Positions 10,228 to 20,379 are shown, counted from the first letter of the stretch. The stretch is DNA of 64,000 bases from Lachnospiraceae bacterium RM5 (GCA_900110975.1 FOFK01000002.1:333521-397520), one strand, 5' to 3'. Translations and numbers: made by a program. Notes: generated by a model not told the origin, from the letters alone.

Positions 10228-10728
10228 TTATTTATTCTTCTCATAACTTCTTAAAACTATTTTTTCTAAATATCTTTTTAAAACAATCTGAATTTCTTCT
10301 TTTGGATGAATCGGTTTTACAAGAATTGTATAGATTCCTATCCTCTTTGCTCCATACACATCCGTAAAAATCTGATCTCCGACAAACATAGTATTTTCTA
10401 TATCTGTATGCATAAGTTCGCAGGCCTTTTTATAGTTTTTAGGAAGTGGTTTTGATGCCTTAAAAATATATTTTGATCCTACAGAATTAGCAAAGGAACT
10501 AACTCTTTTTTCTTTATTATTAGAAATAAGACAGGTATCAAATCCTATATTTCTTAATTTCTCAAACAACTCATTTGCCTTTGTTGTCGCAATTGCCCCA
10601 TGCGGAACAAGTGTGTTATCAATATCAAATATTATTCCCCTGTATCCTTTATCGAAATATTTTTTAAAATCAATTATATATGTACTATCAAGATATTCAT
10701 CAGGATAAAACTTTTTTAATATACCCAT
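10228..10728 (-). CDS. yqeG: YqeG-family HAD phosphatase (class IIIA)
   Basis: A 166-residue cytosolic HAD-superfamily hydrolase. Motif I is DIDNTLVPHG, motif II LISNNKEKR, the motif III lysine lies in KPLPKNY, and motif IV is VGDQIFTDVYGAK. These match the YqeG family, which has no large cap domain. In many Firmicutes yqeG lies next to aroE, yqeH or other household genes; the substrate is unknown. Its start overlaps the nrdR stop by one base (TAATG), so it is translationally coupled to nrdR. Confidence 0.92.
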   Translation of the reverse strand: MGILKKFYPDEYLDSTYIIDFKKYFDKGYRGIIFDIDNTLVPHGAIATTKANELFEKLRNIGFDTCLISNNKEKRVSSFANSVGSKYIFKASKPLPKNYKKACELMHTDIENTMFVGDQIFTDVYGAKRIGIYTILVKPIHPKEEIQIVLKRYLEKIVLRSYEKNK

Positions 10729-11216
10729 TATTTATTTTCCTCTTTATTCTCATCTTTGTTCTCTTCTTTATTTTCCAATAAGCTTTTTATTTCATCCATA
10801 AATGTATTTACATCTTTAAATTCCCTGTAAACTGAAGCAAATCTTACATAAGCTACAGAATCAAAATTCTTAAGTGCATCCATTACAAGATTTCCAATAA
10901 GTTCTGCCGGAACTTCTTTTGTATACATATTAAATATTTTATTTTCAATTCCATCAACAAGCTTATCGATTTCCTCTACTGTCGCTGTTCTTTTATGACA
11001 TGATCTGATGATTGATGATCTTATTTTATTCCTGTCATATGGCTCAATCTTCTTATCTTTCTTAATAACCATCATATCAATGTTTTCTATTCTCTCATAA
11101 GTTGTATATCTTTTACCACAGCTTACACATTCCCTTCTTCTTCTGATGGAATTTTCTTCAGCCTGTCTCGAATCGATAACCTTATTCATTTCCTTTCCAC
11201 AATACGGACACTTCAT
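10728..11216 (-). CDS. nrdR: transcriptional repressor of ribonucleotide reductase genes
   Basis: A 162-residue NrdR. The N-terminal zinc ribbon uses Cys3, Cys6, Cys30 and Cys33 (MKCPYC, RRECVSC), followed by an ATP-cone domain (VIKKDKKIEPYDRNKI). NrdR senses ATP/dATP and represses ribonucleotide reductase operons through NrdR boxes. A Glu/Asn/Lys-rich tail of about 15 residues is added at the end. No ribonucleotide reductase gene is in this window, so its targets lie elsewhere. It is coupled to yqeG downstream. Confidence 0.96.
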   Translation of the reverse strand: MKCPYCGKEMNKVIDSRQAEENSIRRRRECVSCGKRYTTYERIENIDMMVIKKDKKIEPYDRNKIRSSIIRSCHKRTATVEEIDKLVDGIENKIFNMYTKEVPAELIGNLVMDALKNFDSVAYVRFASVYREFKDVNTFMDEIKSLLENKEENKDENKEENK

Positions 11217-11303
11217 TTATCCAACCTCCATAAATAAATTCAATGTATTCAATATACTTACATCAACCATCTCTGCCATTATAATAAATCCATCAGCCTG
11301 TTA

Positions 11304-11888
11304 TTACCATCCAAGAAATCTTACTTTTCTGATATATTTAAAAGTCTTTTCTTCTCCTTCTTCTGATAACATAACAAGCAGTTTTTCTATCTCTTTTGAT
11401 GTTTCTTCATGCATAACCCTGCGTCCGTTTCCTCTTCTGAAATATTCCAAAGCAGAAGAATCAGTATATTTTTCACCCTGATAAATCTTAGATGCAGCGA
11501 CTCTGTCACAAAACATTTCTATAACATATTTTTTTGGCATTTTCACAGGTGACATCTTTCTTGTAACCGGATCATAATCTGTCCAGTATTCAAAATGGTG
11601 CTTATTTCTTCCCTTATGATGCATCCATGCTTTTGAATAACCATAATCTTCTCTTTCACCTTCATTAGGGCTCTTATCACCTTTATAATGCAATACTCCT
11701 ACAAAAAATTCATCAATTGAATATTTTGATAAATCATGTAAAAGTCCCTGAAGAATAATTCCTGACCTAATGCAGTTTTTTAACACCTCATGTCTGTGTC
11801 TTGTTATCGTAGAAAAATGTCCTTTAAAATTTTTCTTAAATAAGAAAATATCATCTTTTGTTTTTTTAACTTTATCTATAATGTTCAT
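11304..11888 (-). CDS. DUF5662-like protein
   Basis: A 194-residue cytosolic protein of unknown function. It carries several His-rich motifs (TRHRHEVL, LLHDLSKYS, WMHHKGRNKHHFEYW) that could bind metal in an HD-like way. The order and spacing match what I recall of DUF5662, common in Lachnospiraceae; I could not verify this by search. It begins with ATG and stands alone, with 87 bp to nrdR downstream. No function should be assigned beyond possible metal binding. Confidence 0.7.
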   Translation of the reverse strand: MNIIDKVKKTKDDIFLFKKNFKGHFSTITRHRHEVLKNCIRSGIILQGLLHDLSKYSIDEFFVGVLHYKGDKSPNEGEREDYGYSKAWMHHKGRNKHHFEYWTDYDPVTRKMSPVKMPKKYVIEMFCDRVAASKIYQGEKYTDSSALEYFRRGNGRRVMHEETSKEIEKLLVMLSEEGEEKTFKYIRKVRFLGW

Positions 11889-11984
11889 AAAAATAACCTC
11901 TCATAATAACCCTGTTTTGTCAAGATTTTTTACCATAAACATTTTAATATTCTGATGTAGCAGCCGAAAAACAACCGTACTGGT

Positions 11985-12027
11985 ATAAAAAAAGCTGCCA
12001 CCCTAAGCATTCACTTAAAGCGACAGC
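11985..12027 (-). terminator. intrinsic terminator of the lipoprotein gene
   Basis: A 14-bp stem (11994-12007 with 12014-12027) including several G-T pairs, loop of 6, followed on the minus strand by a run of seven T. It lies 12 bp after the lipoprotein stop codon. Confidence 0.85.
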
Positions 12028-12038
12028 CTGAAATCAAA

Positions 12039-13124
12039 TTAATTAGATGAAGCACTTACTGTTGTCTGATTTATTGTATTATTTTCATATAAATAATCTA
12101 AACAAACTTCACTTCTCATTGACATAAGGAGTTCTTCTTTAGAAAACTTCTCTAATAATTCATCAGTTGATTTATAATCATATTCATCTACATATGATTT
12201 TAATTTTTCATTGTACTGCTCATCTGTAATATCTTTTCCTGCATCTTTAAGAATAGCTTCAACAACAAGTGCCTGTTCTGTTGTGCTTACAGCCTGTTCC
12301 TGTAATCCTTCAAGAGAACTTCCTGCCATTTCAAGATATCCCTCAAGATCTGTTCCAAAATAATTTGCATAATTTGAATAAGTCTGTGCAAGAGAATTAT
12401 AATTTATATTATATAAAAATGCCGGTGCACCCACTACTGTTGAATCTTTTGTTATATCCTGTAAAAGCTGTGCTTTTGTCTGCTGTTTTGCACTTTCTAA
12501 ATTATCTTCTTCAAGCTGTAATTTTGTTCCTGCTAAATAATTATCAAGACTGTCATATTCTGTATTTTCATTTAAAAATTCAGATGTAACTTCAGGTAAT
12601 ACCTTTTCTTTAATAGATTTAACAGTAATTGTATATGTTGACTTAACTGTAGAAGTACTTCCATCATCAGCTGTAGTAGCTTCATCAACTTCTACTGTAG
12701 AAGTTTTATTAAGTTCCATTCCAACAAGTTTTGCTTCGATTTCATTTCCAAGCATTCCTTCGCCTACTGTAACTTCATAATCTGTCTGATTTACATCATC
12801 AGCTCCGGCCTGGGATTTTGTATAATCAATAGTAAGTATGTCACCTTCTATAACAGCTCTGTCTGTAATATCGTTATATGTAGCTTTGCTTTCACGAAGC
12901 TCATTTAATTCATTCTGAACATCTTCATCAGTTACTTCTGTTACCTGTTCTTCAACTGTTCTTCCTGTATATGCTCCAAGTTCTGTTACATAATCTTTAA
13001 TATCATAATCAAATACCTTTGTTGCAGAATCTTTATCCTTTTTTCCACATCCGGTAAATGCAGATGCAACAAGTGTTGCTGATACCATGATAACCATTGC
13101 TTTTGATATTAAATTTTTCTTCAT
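12039..13124 (-). CDS. lipoprotein with trigger-factor-like PPIase domain
   Basis: A 361-residue secreted protein. It starts with a lipoprotein signal (MKKNLISKAMVIMVSATLVA, then FTGC), so the mature protein would be anchored at Cys26 or so. A trigger-factor-like N-terminal part (TEVTDEDVQNELNELRE), an FKBP-like domain (GDILTIDYT, YEVTVGEGMLGNEIEAKLVGM) and a helical C-terminal chaperone part (about 185-345) follow. The arrangement is that of trigger factor without its ribosome-binding domain, moved outside the cell. Inference: an extracellular foldase playing a PrsA-like role. The lipobox is slightly off consensus. lgt in the same window would lipidate it. Confidence 0.82.
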   Translation of the reverse strand: MKKNLISKAMVIMVSATLVASAFTGCGKKDKDSATKVFDYDIKDYVTELGAYTGRTVEEQVTEVTDEDVQNELNELRESKATYNDITDRAVIEGDILTIDYTKSQAGADDVNQTDYEVTVGEGMLGNEIEAKLVGMELNKTSTVEVDEATTADDGSTSTVKSTYTITVKSIKEKVLPEVTSEFLNENTEYDSLDNYLAGTKLQLEEDNLESAKQQTKAQLLQDITKDSTVVGAPAFLYNINYNSLAQTYSNYANYFGTDLEGYLEMAGSSLEGLQEQAVSTTEQALVVEAILKDAGKDITDEQYNEKLKSYVDEYDYKSTDELLEKFSKEELLMSMRSEVCLDYLYENNTINQTTVSASSN

Positions 13125-13145
13125 TGTCTATATTTCCTTTCAATA

Positions 13146-13172
13146 AAGGTCACGTACACAGTACGCGACCTT
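13146..13172 (-). terminator. terminator after ftsZ
   Basis: A 12-bp stem (AAGGTCGCGTAC / GTACGTGACCTT read on the minus strand, one G-T pair), 3-base loop, then TTTATT. It lies about 40 bp after the ftsZ stop and just before the lipoprotein ribosome site. Confidence 0.8.
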
Positions 13173-13212
13173 ATAAATTACAATATTTAGTCACTTTAGA
13201 TAAGTGTATTAT

Positions 13213-14400
13213 TTATTTTTTCTTAAGAAAAGATGGTACTTCAATTGTCTTTTCTTCTTTGCTTGCTCTGACTGGTTTAACTCTTGTCTGAACAGGCTTA
13301 ACATTTGGAGTTGAATTTGTCTTAGGAACAAATGATGGTTTTTCTGTTCTTGCAGCACTATTATTAAGTGGTTTTACAGATGGTTTCTGATAGCTGAAAG
13401 ATGGCTTTGGAGCCGAAGTCTTAAATCCAAATGTGTCTTTTGCATTATTCTTATCTTCAAGTCCTGTTGCAATAACAGTTATTGAACATTCATCAGGATA
13501 TGTATCATCATATCTTGCACCAAAGATGATTTCTGAATCTTCTCCTGTAAGTTCCTGTACATATGTAGCAGCTTCATTTGCTTCTGCAAGAGAAATATCT
13601 CCTGAAATATTAATAATAACATGTGAAGCTCCTGCAATAGTAGTCTCAAGTAATGGAGATGTAACAGCAACCTGAACTGCTTCATTTGCCTTATCATCGC
13701 CTTTTCCTGTACCGATACCAATGTGAGCAACACCCTTATCTTTCATAACAGTCTGGATATCAGCAAAATCAAGGTTGATAAGTGAAGGAACATTTATCAA
13801 ATCTGTGATTCCCTGAACAGCCTGCTGTAATACTTCATCAGCTTTCTTCAAAGCTTCAGGCATAGTTGTTCTTCTGTCAACTATCTCTAATAACTTATCA
13901 TTTGGAATAACGATTAATGTATCAACATTTTCTTTTAATTTTTCTATACCACCTAAAGCATTGTTCATACGAGCTCTTGCTTCAAATCTAAATGGCTTTG
14001 TAACAACACCGACTGTTAAGATACCCTGCTCTTTTGCAACTTTTGCAACGACTGGTGCAGCACCTGTACCGGTTCCACCACCCATACCACAAGTTACAAA
14101 TACCATATCAGCACCTTTAATAGCCTGTGAAATTTCTTCTATACTTTCTTCTGCGGCTTTTTCCCCAATCTCAGGAACAGCTCCGCACCCAAGACCTTTT
14201 GTGAGCTTTTCACCTACCTGCAATGCTGTAGGAGCTTTACAGAACTTAAGAGCCTGCTGATCTGTGTTGATTCCTATAAATTCAACACCACCAATATTTT
14301 CATCTATCATTCTATTTACTGCATTATTTCCTGCGCCACCAACGCCTACAACAATAATCTTAGCAGCAGCTTCTGCTTCGCTTGTCTTAATCTCTAACAA
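13213..14400 (-). CDS. ftsZ: cell division protein FtsZ
   Basis: A 395-residue tubulin-like GTPase that forms the division ring. The tubulin signature GGGTGTG, the N-terminal [13 protein letters not shown] and the T7-loop region LINLDFADI are all present. A variable linker follows residue 320, and the C-terminal peptide EVPSFLKKK is the docking tail for FtsA/SepF-type anchors. It starts at TTG (14398-14400) with GGAGG eight bases upstream; no ATG fits. It closes the division cluster but has its own promoter and terminator, so it can be expressed separately from ftsQ. Confidence 0.97.
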   Translation of the reverse strand: MLEIKTSEAEAAAKIIVVGVGGAGNNAVNRMIDENIGGVEFIGINTDQQALKFCKAPTALQVGEKLTKGLGCGAVPEIGEKAAEESIEEISQAIKGADMVFVTCGMGGGTGTGAAPVVAKVAKEQGILTVGVVTKPFRFEARARMNNALGGIEKLKENVDTLIVIPNDKLLEIVDRRTTMPEALKKADEVLQQAVQGITDLINVPSLINLDFADIQTVMKDKGVAHIGIGTGKGDDKANEAVQVAVTSPLLETTIAGASHVIINISGDISLAEANEAATYVQELTGEDSEIIFGARYDDTYPDECSITVIATGLEDKNNAKDTFGFKTSAPKPSFSYQKPSVKPLNNSAARTEKPSFVPKTNSTPNVKPVQTRVKPVRASKEEKTIEVPSFLKKK

Positions 14401-14436
14401 GGGTCTTTCCTCCTTTATAAAAAAACATTCATATTA

Positions 14437-14465
14437 ATAATATATTCATTCAGAAAAATAATCAA
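14437..14465 (-). promoter_or_regulatory. promoter of ftsZ
   Basis: -35 TTGATT (14460-14465), 17-bp spacer, -10 TATTAT (14437-14442) on the minus strand, about 35 bp before the TTG start of ftsZ. Confidence 0.65.
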
Positions 14466-14501
14466 GAAAAAATTAACCTTTTTTCCTATATTTATCTGTT
14501 A

Positions 14502-15221
14502 TTATTCACTTTTTTTAAAAGTATAACCATAATCATCTTCTTTATACTCTGTTATATCAAGAGTTCCCTTCATATCCTTGACGCTGTCATACATATCACT
14601 AAGTGCCCTTATCTTTTCATTCATGTCCTTATTTTTACCAAGAAGAACCTCGATATTCCCCATATATACAATAACTTTTTTCTTATCATCAATTTCTATC
14701 GAATCAACATTCAACTTATATTTCTGTAAAATCTGGGTTGTATCAAGAATAACATCCAGTACATCCTTATCCTCTATAGGAAGAGTTTCATTTAGTACAA
14801 TGTTATCAAAATTCAGTCCTTTAACAAGTGGAACATCCTCAATCTTTCTTGTAGAGCTTTCAATAACCGTACCATCTTTATCAAAATACATATTCGAACC
14901 CATATACATTACATAACCGATTATCTTTTTCTCATAAACGGTTATTTTTACAGAATTAAAAGATGTAATGCTAACCTTATATTTGTCTACAAATGGAATC
15001 TTTTTTTGTTTACCATACTTAGATTTGAAATATAAAACAAAAGGATTTTTATCCCACTTATCTTCAAAAATATAATTTATAACCTGTTCATCATTATATT
15101 TAATATTTCCGGTTACTTTTATATTGTCATTTTGTATTTCTCTTGTCAGCAAAAAAAATATTGTAAGACCAATCAACACAATTAAAGACAATATTATAAT
15201 TCCCTTATTTTTTCTTTTCAT
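14502..15221 (-). CDS. ftsQ: cell division protein FtsQ/DivIB
   Basis: A 239-residue single-pass membrane protein: short basic cytoplasmic end, membrane helix at about residues 8-27, then an extracellular POTRA domain (IKVTGNIKYNDEQVINYIF) and beta domain (KITVYEKKIIGYV, MYFDKDGTVIESS). FtsQ/DivIB binds FtsL and FtsB/DivIC and controls septal wall synthesis. It lies between ftsW and ftsZ, the usual place in the cluster. Sequence conservation is low in this family, so the call rests on domain layout and position. Confidence 0.88.
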   Translation of the reverse strand: MKRKNKGIIILSLIVLIGLTIFFLLTREIQNDNIKVTGNIKYNDEQVINYIFEDKWDKNPFVLYFKSKYGKQKKIPFVDKYKVSITSFNSVKITVYEKKIIGYVMYMGSNMYFDKDGTVIESSTRKIEDVPLVKGLNFDNIVLNETLPIEDKDVLDVILDTTQILQKYKLNVDSIEIDDKKKVIVYMGNIEVLLGKNKDMNEKIRALSDMYDSVKDMKGTLDITEYKEDDYGYTFKKSE

Positions 15222-15257
15222 AACAATATCTTCTTTTCCAAAAAATTTTCTAAAAAT

Positions 15258-16421
15258 TTATTCTCTGATCGGTATATGTCTTGAAACCGACAGCACAAGC
15301 CCTATTTCTATCATAAGAAACATAACCGAGGATCCACCATAACTCATAAAAGGAAGTGGAACACCTGTATTTGGCATGGTGTTAGTAACAACCGCAATAT
15401 TTATAAGAGTCTGGACTGCAATATGAGCAAAAACTCCGGTACAGATAAGCAAACCAAATCTGTCTCTTGCATTAAGAGCAACCACCGCTATTCTGTATAA
15501 AATCAACGAAAACATTATAAGAACAGCTATTCCTCCCACTATTCCAAGCTCTTCACATACTACCGTAAAGATCATATCATTTTGCGATTCAGGAATATTA
15601 CCTAATTTCTGTACACTGTTTCCTAAACCTTTTCCAAAGAACCCTCCGGAACCAAGAGCATATAATGACTGTAAAACCTGGAATCCACCTTCCTCAGAAT
15701 ATTTTTCAGGATGAAGCCATACTTTTACTCTTTCCATTCTATAGGATGCCAGTAAAATAAACAAACCTCCAAGAAACGCTCCTCCAATCGCAATTGGTAC
15801 AAAAAAAATCTTTTTAGGGCAAGCCACAAAAAGCATTATAAATCCTATAGCTGCAATAATTACAGCAGAACTAAGGTCAGATGTAATTAAAAGCACTCCA
15901 AGTGTTGGAACTCCAATCAGTCCAATTGCCATTATAAAAACATTTCCATCTGCAAGATATTTACCTTTCTTGTTTAAAAAATATGCCATATAAATAATTA
16001 AACAAACCTTAACCACTTCACAAACCTGAATGCTAAAGAATGGAATTGCAATCCATCTTTTTGCACCATTTGCTTCATAAGCAAGTGGCGTGAAAATCAA
16101 AAGCAACATAAAGATTGCTACTAAAGCCGCTCCACGTGCCATAATTTTCCTTTTAAAAATTCCATAATCGAACTTTATTACAATAAGCATCGGAAGGATA
16201 CCAACACATGTTGCTAAAAACTGCTTTTTTAAGTAATGTGCCGAATCCCCTTTATACAGCAATGAACACTCATAAGAACTGGCACTATATATCATTATAA
16301 GACCAAATCCTATCAGGCATATAACTATTACTAAAAGATTGTAATCAAAGTATTTTTTTTCTTTTTGTTTCATATCTCGCACCAAATCCCGGATTTTTTT
16401 ATACCACATATAAAAATGCAT
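15258..16421 (-). CDS. ftsW: septal peptidoglycan polymerase FtsW
   Basis: A SEDS-family glycosyltransferase of 387 residues with about ten membrane helices. Family motifs include MIYSASSYE early and GNIPESQNDMIFTVVCEELG and PLPFMSYGGSS later. It polymerises glycan strands from lipid II together with the class B penicillin-binding protein encoded upstream. The annotated ATG lacks a clear ribosome site; the ATG at 16373 (MKQKEKK), 16 codons in, is an alternative with a weak GGTGCGAG. It follows murD by 5 bp. Confidence 0.93.
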   Translation of the reverse strand: MHFYMWYKKIRDLVRDMKQKEKKYFDYNLLVIVICLIGFGLIMIYSASSYECSLLYKGDSAHYLKKQFLATCVGILPMLIVIKFDYGIFKRKIMARGAALVAIFMLLLIFTPLAYEANGAKRWIAIPFFSIQVCEVVKVCLIIYMAYFLNKKGKYLADGNVFIMAIGLIGVPTLGVLLITSDLSSAVIIAAIGFIMLFVACPKKIFFVPIAIGGAFLGGLFILLASYRMERVKVWLHPEKYSEEGGFQVLQSLYALGSGGFFGKGLGNSVQKLGNIPESQNDMIFTVVCEELGIVGGIAVLIMFSLILYRIAVVALNARDRFGLLICTGVFAHIAVQTLINIAVVTNTMPNTGVPLPFMSYGGSSVMFLMIEIGLVLSVSRHIPIRE

Positions 16422-16426
16422 TATTA

Positions 16427-17764
16427 TTATAATGCATTTACATATTCCTTAAAGAGATCTCCTCTTTCTTCATAACTTTTAAACATATCCCAGCTTGCAC
16501 ATGCAGGCGATAAAAGCACTGCATCCCCTGGTCCGACATTTTCTTTACATTTTTCTACTGCATCTTTTAAATCAGTTGCAAAAATATAATCCCTGTATCC
16601 ATATTTATTTGCACACTGTGCTATCTTATCCTTTGTATCACCAATTAAAACAAGTTTCTTTATCTTACCATTAAATGCTTTAATCCAGTCATCATACTCA
16701 GAACCTTTATCATATCCCCCTGCTATAAGCACTGTAGGTCTTGTCATCGCTTCAATAGCTTTAATAGATGCATCTGTATTTGTTCCTTTAGAATCATTAT
16801 AATACAACACATCATCCAAATCCCTTACAAATTCAATTCTATGCTCAACAGCCTTAAACTCTCTAATTGTATTTCTGATAGTTTCAATATCAACACCCAT
16901 TGAAATACTCATACAGATTGCTGCCATAACATTTTCAACATTATGCATACCCACAAGCTTCATTTCACTTACTTTACATACACATTCATCAACATTATGT
17001 TCTCTGTAAATAATTCTTTCACCATCTAAAAATACACCTTTATCAAGGTATGATGCAGAACTGAAAAACATTACTTTGGCAGGTAATTTTCCTGCATATT
17101 TTCTTAAAATCTCATCTTCATAATTTAAAACACATACTTCTTCTTCAGTCTGGTTTTTTGTAATAGACATCTTTACATCAGCATAATTTTCCATTGTATA
17201 ATGTCTGTTTAAATGATCAGGAGTAATATTTAAAACCGATGTAAGAACAGGATGAAATTCATCTATGGACTCTAACTGGAAACTGCTTATTTCAGCAACA
17301 ATTACAGAATCATCCTTTGTTTCATCTACAATATCAGTAAAAGGATATCCAATATTTCCAACTACAAATACTGAATCAAAATAATTCTTCATTATCTCGC
17401 CAACTAAAGTTGTGGTTGTTGTTTTTCCATTTGTACCTGTAATTCCAATAATTCTGCCCTTTGCGTATCTGAAGGCCAACTCTATTTCACCCCAGATATG
17501 TACTCCTGCTTTTTTTGCATCAATAACAAAATCAGCATCAATAGGAACACCCGGACTGATTACCATTATATCAATATCTTTAAAATCATCATTATCAAGC
17601 TTTCCAAGAATGATTTTAACATCATCTTTTCCAAGCTTATTCTTTACTTCATCAACATCAATATTTTCATTGCTATCATAAATAACAACTTCCTCATTAT
17701 GTCTTAATAATAATTTTGCAGAACCAATTCCGCTTTTTCCCGTTCCAACAACCAAATAACGCAT
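16427..17764 (-). CDS. murD: UDP-N-acetylmuramoyl-L-alanine--D-glutamate ligase
   Basis: A 445-residue cytosolic ligase that adds D-glutamate to UDP-MurNAc-L-Ala using ATP. The N-terminal Rossmann part begins VVGTGKSGIGSAKLL, the ATP site is GITGTNGKTTTT near residue 112, and HRIEFV and the YNDSKGTN motif mark the Mur ligase core. Length is typical. It is the only Mur ligase in the cluster: murE, murF, mraY and murG are not between pbp and ftsZ. Confidence 0.96.
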   Translation of the reverse strand: MRYLVVGTGKSGIGSAKLLLRHNEEVVIYDSNENIDVDEVKNKLGKDDVKIILGKLDNDDFKDIDIMVISPGVPIDADFVIDAKKAGVHIWGEIELAFRYAKGRIIGITGTNGKTTTTTLVGEIMKNYFDSVFVVGNIGYPFTDIVDETKDDSVIVAEISSFQLESIDEFHPVLTSVLNITPDHLNRHYTMENYADVKMSITKNQTEEEVCVLNYEDEILRKYAGKLPAKVMFFSSASYLDKGVFLDGERIIYREHNVDECVCKVSEMKLVGMHNVENVMAAICMSISMGVDIETIRNTIREFKAVEHRIEFVRDLDDVLYYNDSKGTNTDASIKAIEAMTRPTVLIAGGYDKGSEYDDWIKAFNGKIKKLVLIGDTKDKIAQCANKYGYRDYIFATDLKDAVEKCKENVGPGDAVLLSPACASWDMFKSYEERGDLFKEYVNAL

Positions 17765-17791
17765 AACTATTCTCCTTTTTGATGTATTTTC

Positions 17792-19846
17792 TTATTCCCT
17801 AATCGCAGGTTCATCATAACTTTCATCATCATCAAACGAGCCATTTACCTGTGTATTTTCTGTCCCAGCACTTTCTGCTGTTTCATTTTCTGTAGCAGCT
17901 TCTGTCTCTTCAGTATTATTTTCACCTGCATTTTCAGCATTATTCTGCTCTGCGGCTAATGCTTCTTCCTGTGCCTGCTTATCAGCCTCTTCTTTTTCTG
18001 CCTGAGCTTCATCAGATTCAGGGAAAATATTTAAATATGGCAGCGCATTTGTCATAACTGCACTAAATAATCTACATGCATATGAACTGCTACTTGTATC
18101 TTCAACATCAGGAGAATCAACAATACAATAACATATTACACTTGGTTCTCCATCGCTTGTTGCAAATCCTAAAAACGATAAAAGATAATTACTGTCATTC
18201 TTATCATGGTGCTGGGCTGTTCCTGTCTTTCCACCTACTGTATAACCTGCTACTTTAGCAGTTTTACCGGTACCATTTGTTACTGTTGTTATAAGTGAAT
18301 TCACAAGGAAATCTGATGTATCTTTTGTAACAGTTTCTCTTATAAGCTCTTTATTATAATTTTCAACAACAGCTCCATTTTCATTTAATATCTGTTTTAC
18401 AACGTGTGGTTTATAATAATGTCCACCATTTATCAACGAACCAAAACCTGCAACCATCTGCATCATATTTACATTAAAGTTCTGACCAAAAGAGTTAGTA
18501 GCAAGGTCAATAGCTGTCATAGTTTCTTTTGTATAAAGAAGTCCTTCACAGCTTGTTTCACCAGGTAAATCAATACAGGACTTCATACCAAAATTCATAA
18601 TAGACTGATATTCACAAAACGTATCAATTCCTTCAAGTGCTGCAATCTGCATAAGACAGTCATTACACGAATTATTTATGGCACCTTCAACATTTAAAGT
18701 ACCATGTCCCGCTCTTTTGTGACAACCAATATTTATACCATTTATGGTCTGACTTCCATCACAGACAAAAGTCTGATCTTTTGTAATCTTTCCACTTTCC
18801 AAAGCTCCTGCAATGGTAAATGGTTTTATTGTTGAACCAGCTTCGTAAGAATCACTTACACAATAATTTCTCCATATTGCATTTAATTTTTCAAGACTCT
18901 CTTCATCAGACATGGCATTAATTTCTTCTTCTGAATAATATCTTGATAAATCTCTTGGATTATTAAGATCATAAATATTCTGGGAACTGCACATAGCAAG
19001 AATTTCACCATTGTTCGGGTCCGCCATGACTATTGCAACTTCCTTTGGATGATACTGTTCAACCCAGCTATTCATCTGTTCTTCGCAAATCTTCTGAAGA
19101 TTTACATCTATTGTGGAAACAATATTATATCCATTAACAGGTTCCTTTACGATAGGATCCATTACATTCTTTTCACTTACATAGCCAAACTTTCTACCGT
19201 CAGTACCATTTAAATAACTATTATAAGATTCTTCAATTCCCCAGTTTCCAACATTTCCCGAAACCGTAAATCCAATAGTCGAACATGCAAGTGTACTAAG
19301 CGGATACATTCTCTTATATTCTTCCTCAAGAGTAATTCCTTTTACATTAGGATATTTTTCAGTATTACTTAAAATCTTTTTCAAATTTTCAATTTTTTCA
19401 TAAGGAAATTTTTTATCTTTTACAAAATAACTTTTGTTAGCATTTTCTTTTATAAGATTAATAAGATCCTCTTTATTATATCCAAACTCATCAACAAGAA
19501 CATTTACTGTTGGATTCAAATAATCTTTACCTTCAGTAAGAATGAGCTTTGGATCCAGAATAAGATTATATACTTTGATACTTGTTGCCATTACATTTCC
19601 GTTTCTATCAAGTATATCTCCTCTCTTAAATGGAAGGGTTGTAGATGAATACGTCTGTTGTGAAAGCACCTTTGCAGCGTATTCGTCACCGTTTTCCTTA
19701 TATATATAAGCAAGCTTGCCCATAAGGAATATCATAAAAACGATAACAGCTATGAGGACAAAAACAAGACTGCTCCTCATAGCTTTAATTCTAATACTCT
19801 TATATCTTTTTCTTTTTATTACGTTTCCACTACTTCTTTTACTCAT
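17792..19846 (-). CDS. ftsI: class B penicillin-binding protein (FtsI/PBP2B type)
   Basis: A 684-residue transpeptidase that cross-links septal peptidoglycan with FtsW. One N-terminal membrane helix (about 25-47) is followed by the dimerisation domain and the transpeptidase domain with the SxxK active site in AGSTIKPF, SCN as SxN motif and KTG in GGKTGTAQ. The last 70 residues are low-complexity, rich in Glu, Ala and Asn, in place of the PASTA domains many relatives carry. It lies between ftsL and murD, the canonical ftsI position. Confidence 0.94.
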   Translation of the reverse strand: MSKRSSGNVIKRKRYKSIRIKAMRSSLVFVLIAVIVFMIFLMGKLAYIYKENGDEYAAKVLSQQTYSSTTLPFKRGDILDRNGNVMATSIKVYNLILDPKLILTEGKDYLNPTVNVLVDEFGYNKEDLINLIKENANKSYFVKDKKFPYEKIENLKKILSNTEKYPNVKGITLEEEYKRMYPLSTLACSTIGFTVSGNVGNWGIEESYNSYLNGTDGRKFGYVSEKNVMDPIVKEPVNGYNIVSTIDVNLQKICEEQMNSWVEQYHPKEVAIVMADPNNGEILAMCSSQNIYDLNNPRDLSRYYSEEEINAMSDEESLEKLNAIWRNYCVSDSYEAGSTIKPFTIAGALESGKITKDQTFVCDGSQTINGINIGCHKRAGHGTLNVEGAINNSCNDCLMQIAALEGIDTFCEYQSIMNFGMKSCIDLPGETSCEGLLYTKETMTAIDLATNSFGQNFNVNMMQMVAGFGSLINGGHYYKPHVVKQILNENGAVVENYNKELIRETVTKDTSDFLVNSLITTVTNGTGKTAKVAGYTVGGKTGTAQHHDKNDSNYLLSFLGFATSDGEPSVICYCIVDSPDVEDTSSSSYACRLFSAVMTNALPYLNIFPESDEAQAEKEEADKQAQEEALAAEQNNAENAGENNTEETEAATENETAESAGTENTQVNGSFDDDESYDEPAIRE

Positions 19847-19875
19847 TATATAACTCCAAAGTATACGCTGCTTAT

Positions 19876-20376
19876 TTATCTAGGAAGATCTTTATACTGT
19901 TTCATATACTCACTTTCTGTCTTGTCATAAAAAATAATCTGTCCTCTTCCTGCCTGAACCATTCCAAGTTCATTTACTGCTATATTAATAATCTCATTAG
20001 TATCAACTACAGCACTGTTTGCATAACTTACTGAATCATTCTGCGCTTTTAAAGACTGTAATTTAATTTCATTTTTTGCAATTGCTTCTTTTTTCGCCTT
20101 AACACTTTCATTCATTGAAATAAATACAACCGCTGATAATGTCATAGGAACAATGCAAAGAATAATCAAAAGAACACTTGCAAGTGAAAGTCTTGTTGCT
20201 CTTTCTCTGTTATTTAAAACATTTGCTGATGTATTAACTCTTTTATTATCAACATATGTTCTTGTCTTTCTTTCAGGTCTTCTTTCAGGTTTTCTGACTG
20301 TATTTCCATCTATATATTCATTATAAACATTTTCATTTAATCTTCTGCTTTTGTAATCATAGCTATACTCTCTCAT
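19876..20376 (-). CDS. ftsL: FtsL-like division protein
   Basis: A 166-residue protein with a basic cytoplasmic end rich in Arg and Lys, one membrane helix at about residues 65-88 (LASVLLIILCIVPMTLSAVV) and a short extracellular coiled coil (residues 88-115). That layout and the position between rsmH and the class B PBP identify FtsL, which forms the FtsQLB complex that activates FtsWI. Its cytoplasmic part is longer than in model FtsL. Sequence alone would not identify it. Confidence 0.82.
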   Translation of the reverse strand: MREYSYDYKSRRLNENVYNEYIDGNTVRKPERRPERKTRTYVDNKRVNTSANVLNNRERATRLSLASVLLIILCIVPMTLSAVVFISMNESVKAKKEAIAKNEIKLQSLKAQNDSVSYANSAVVDTNEIINIAVNELGMVQAGRGQIIFYDKTESEYMKQYKDLPR

Positions 20377-20379
20377 ATT

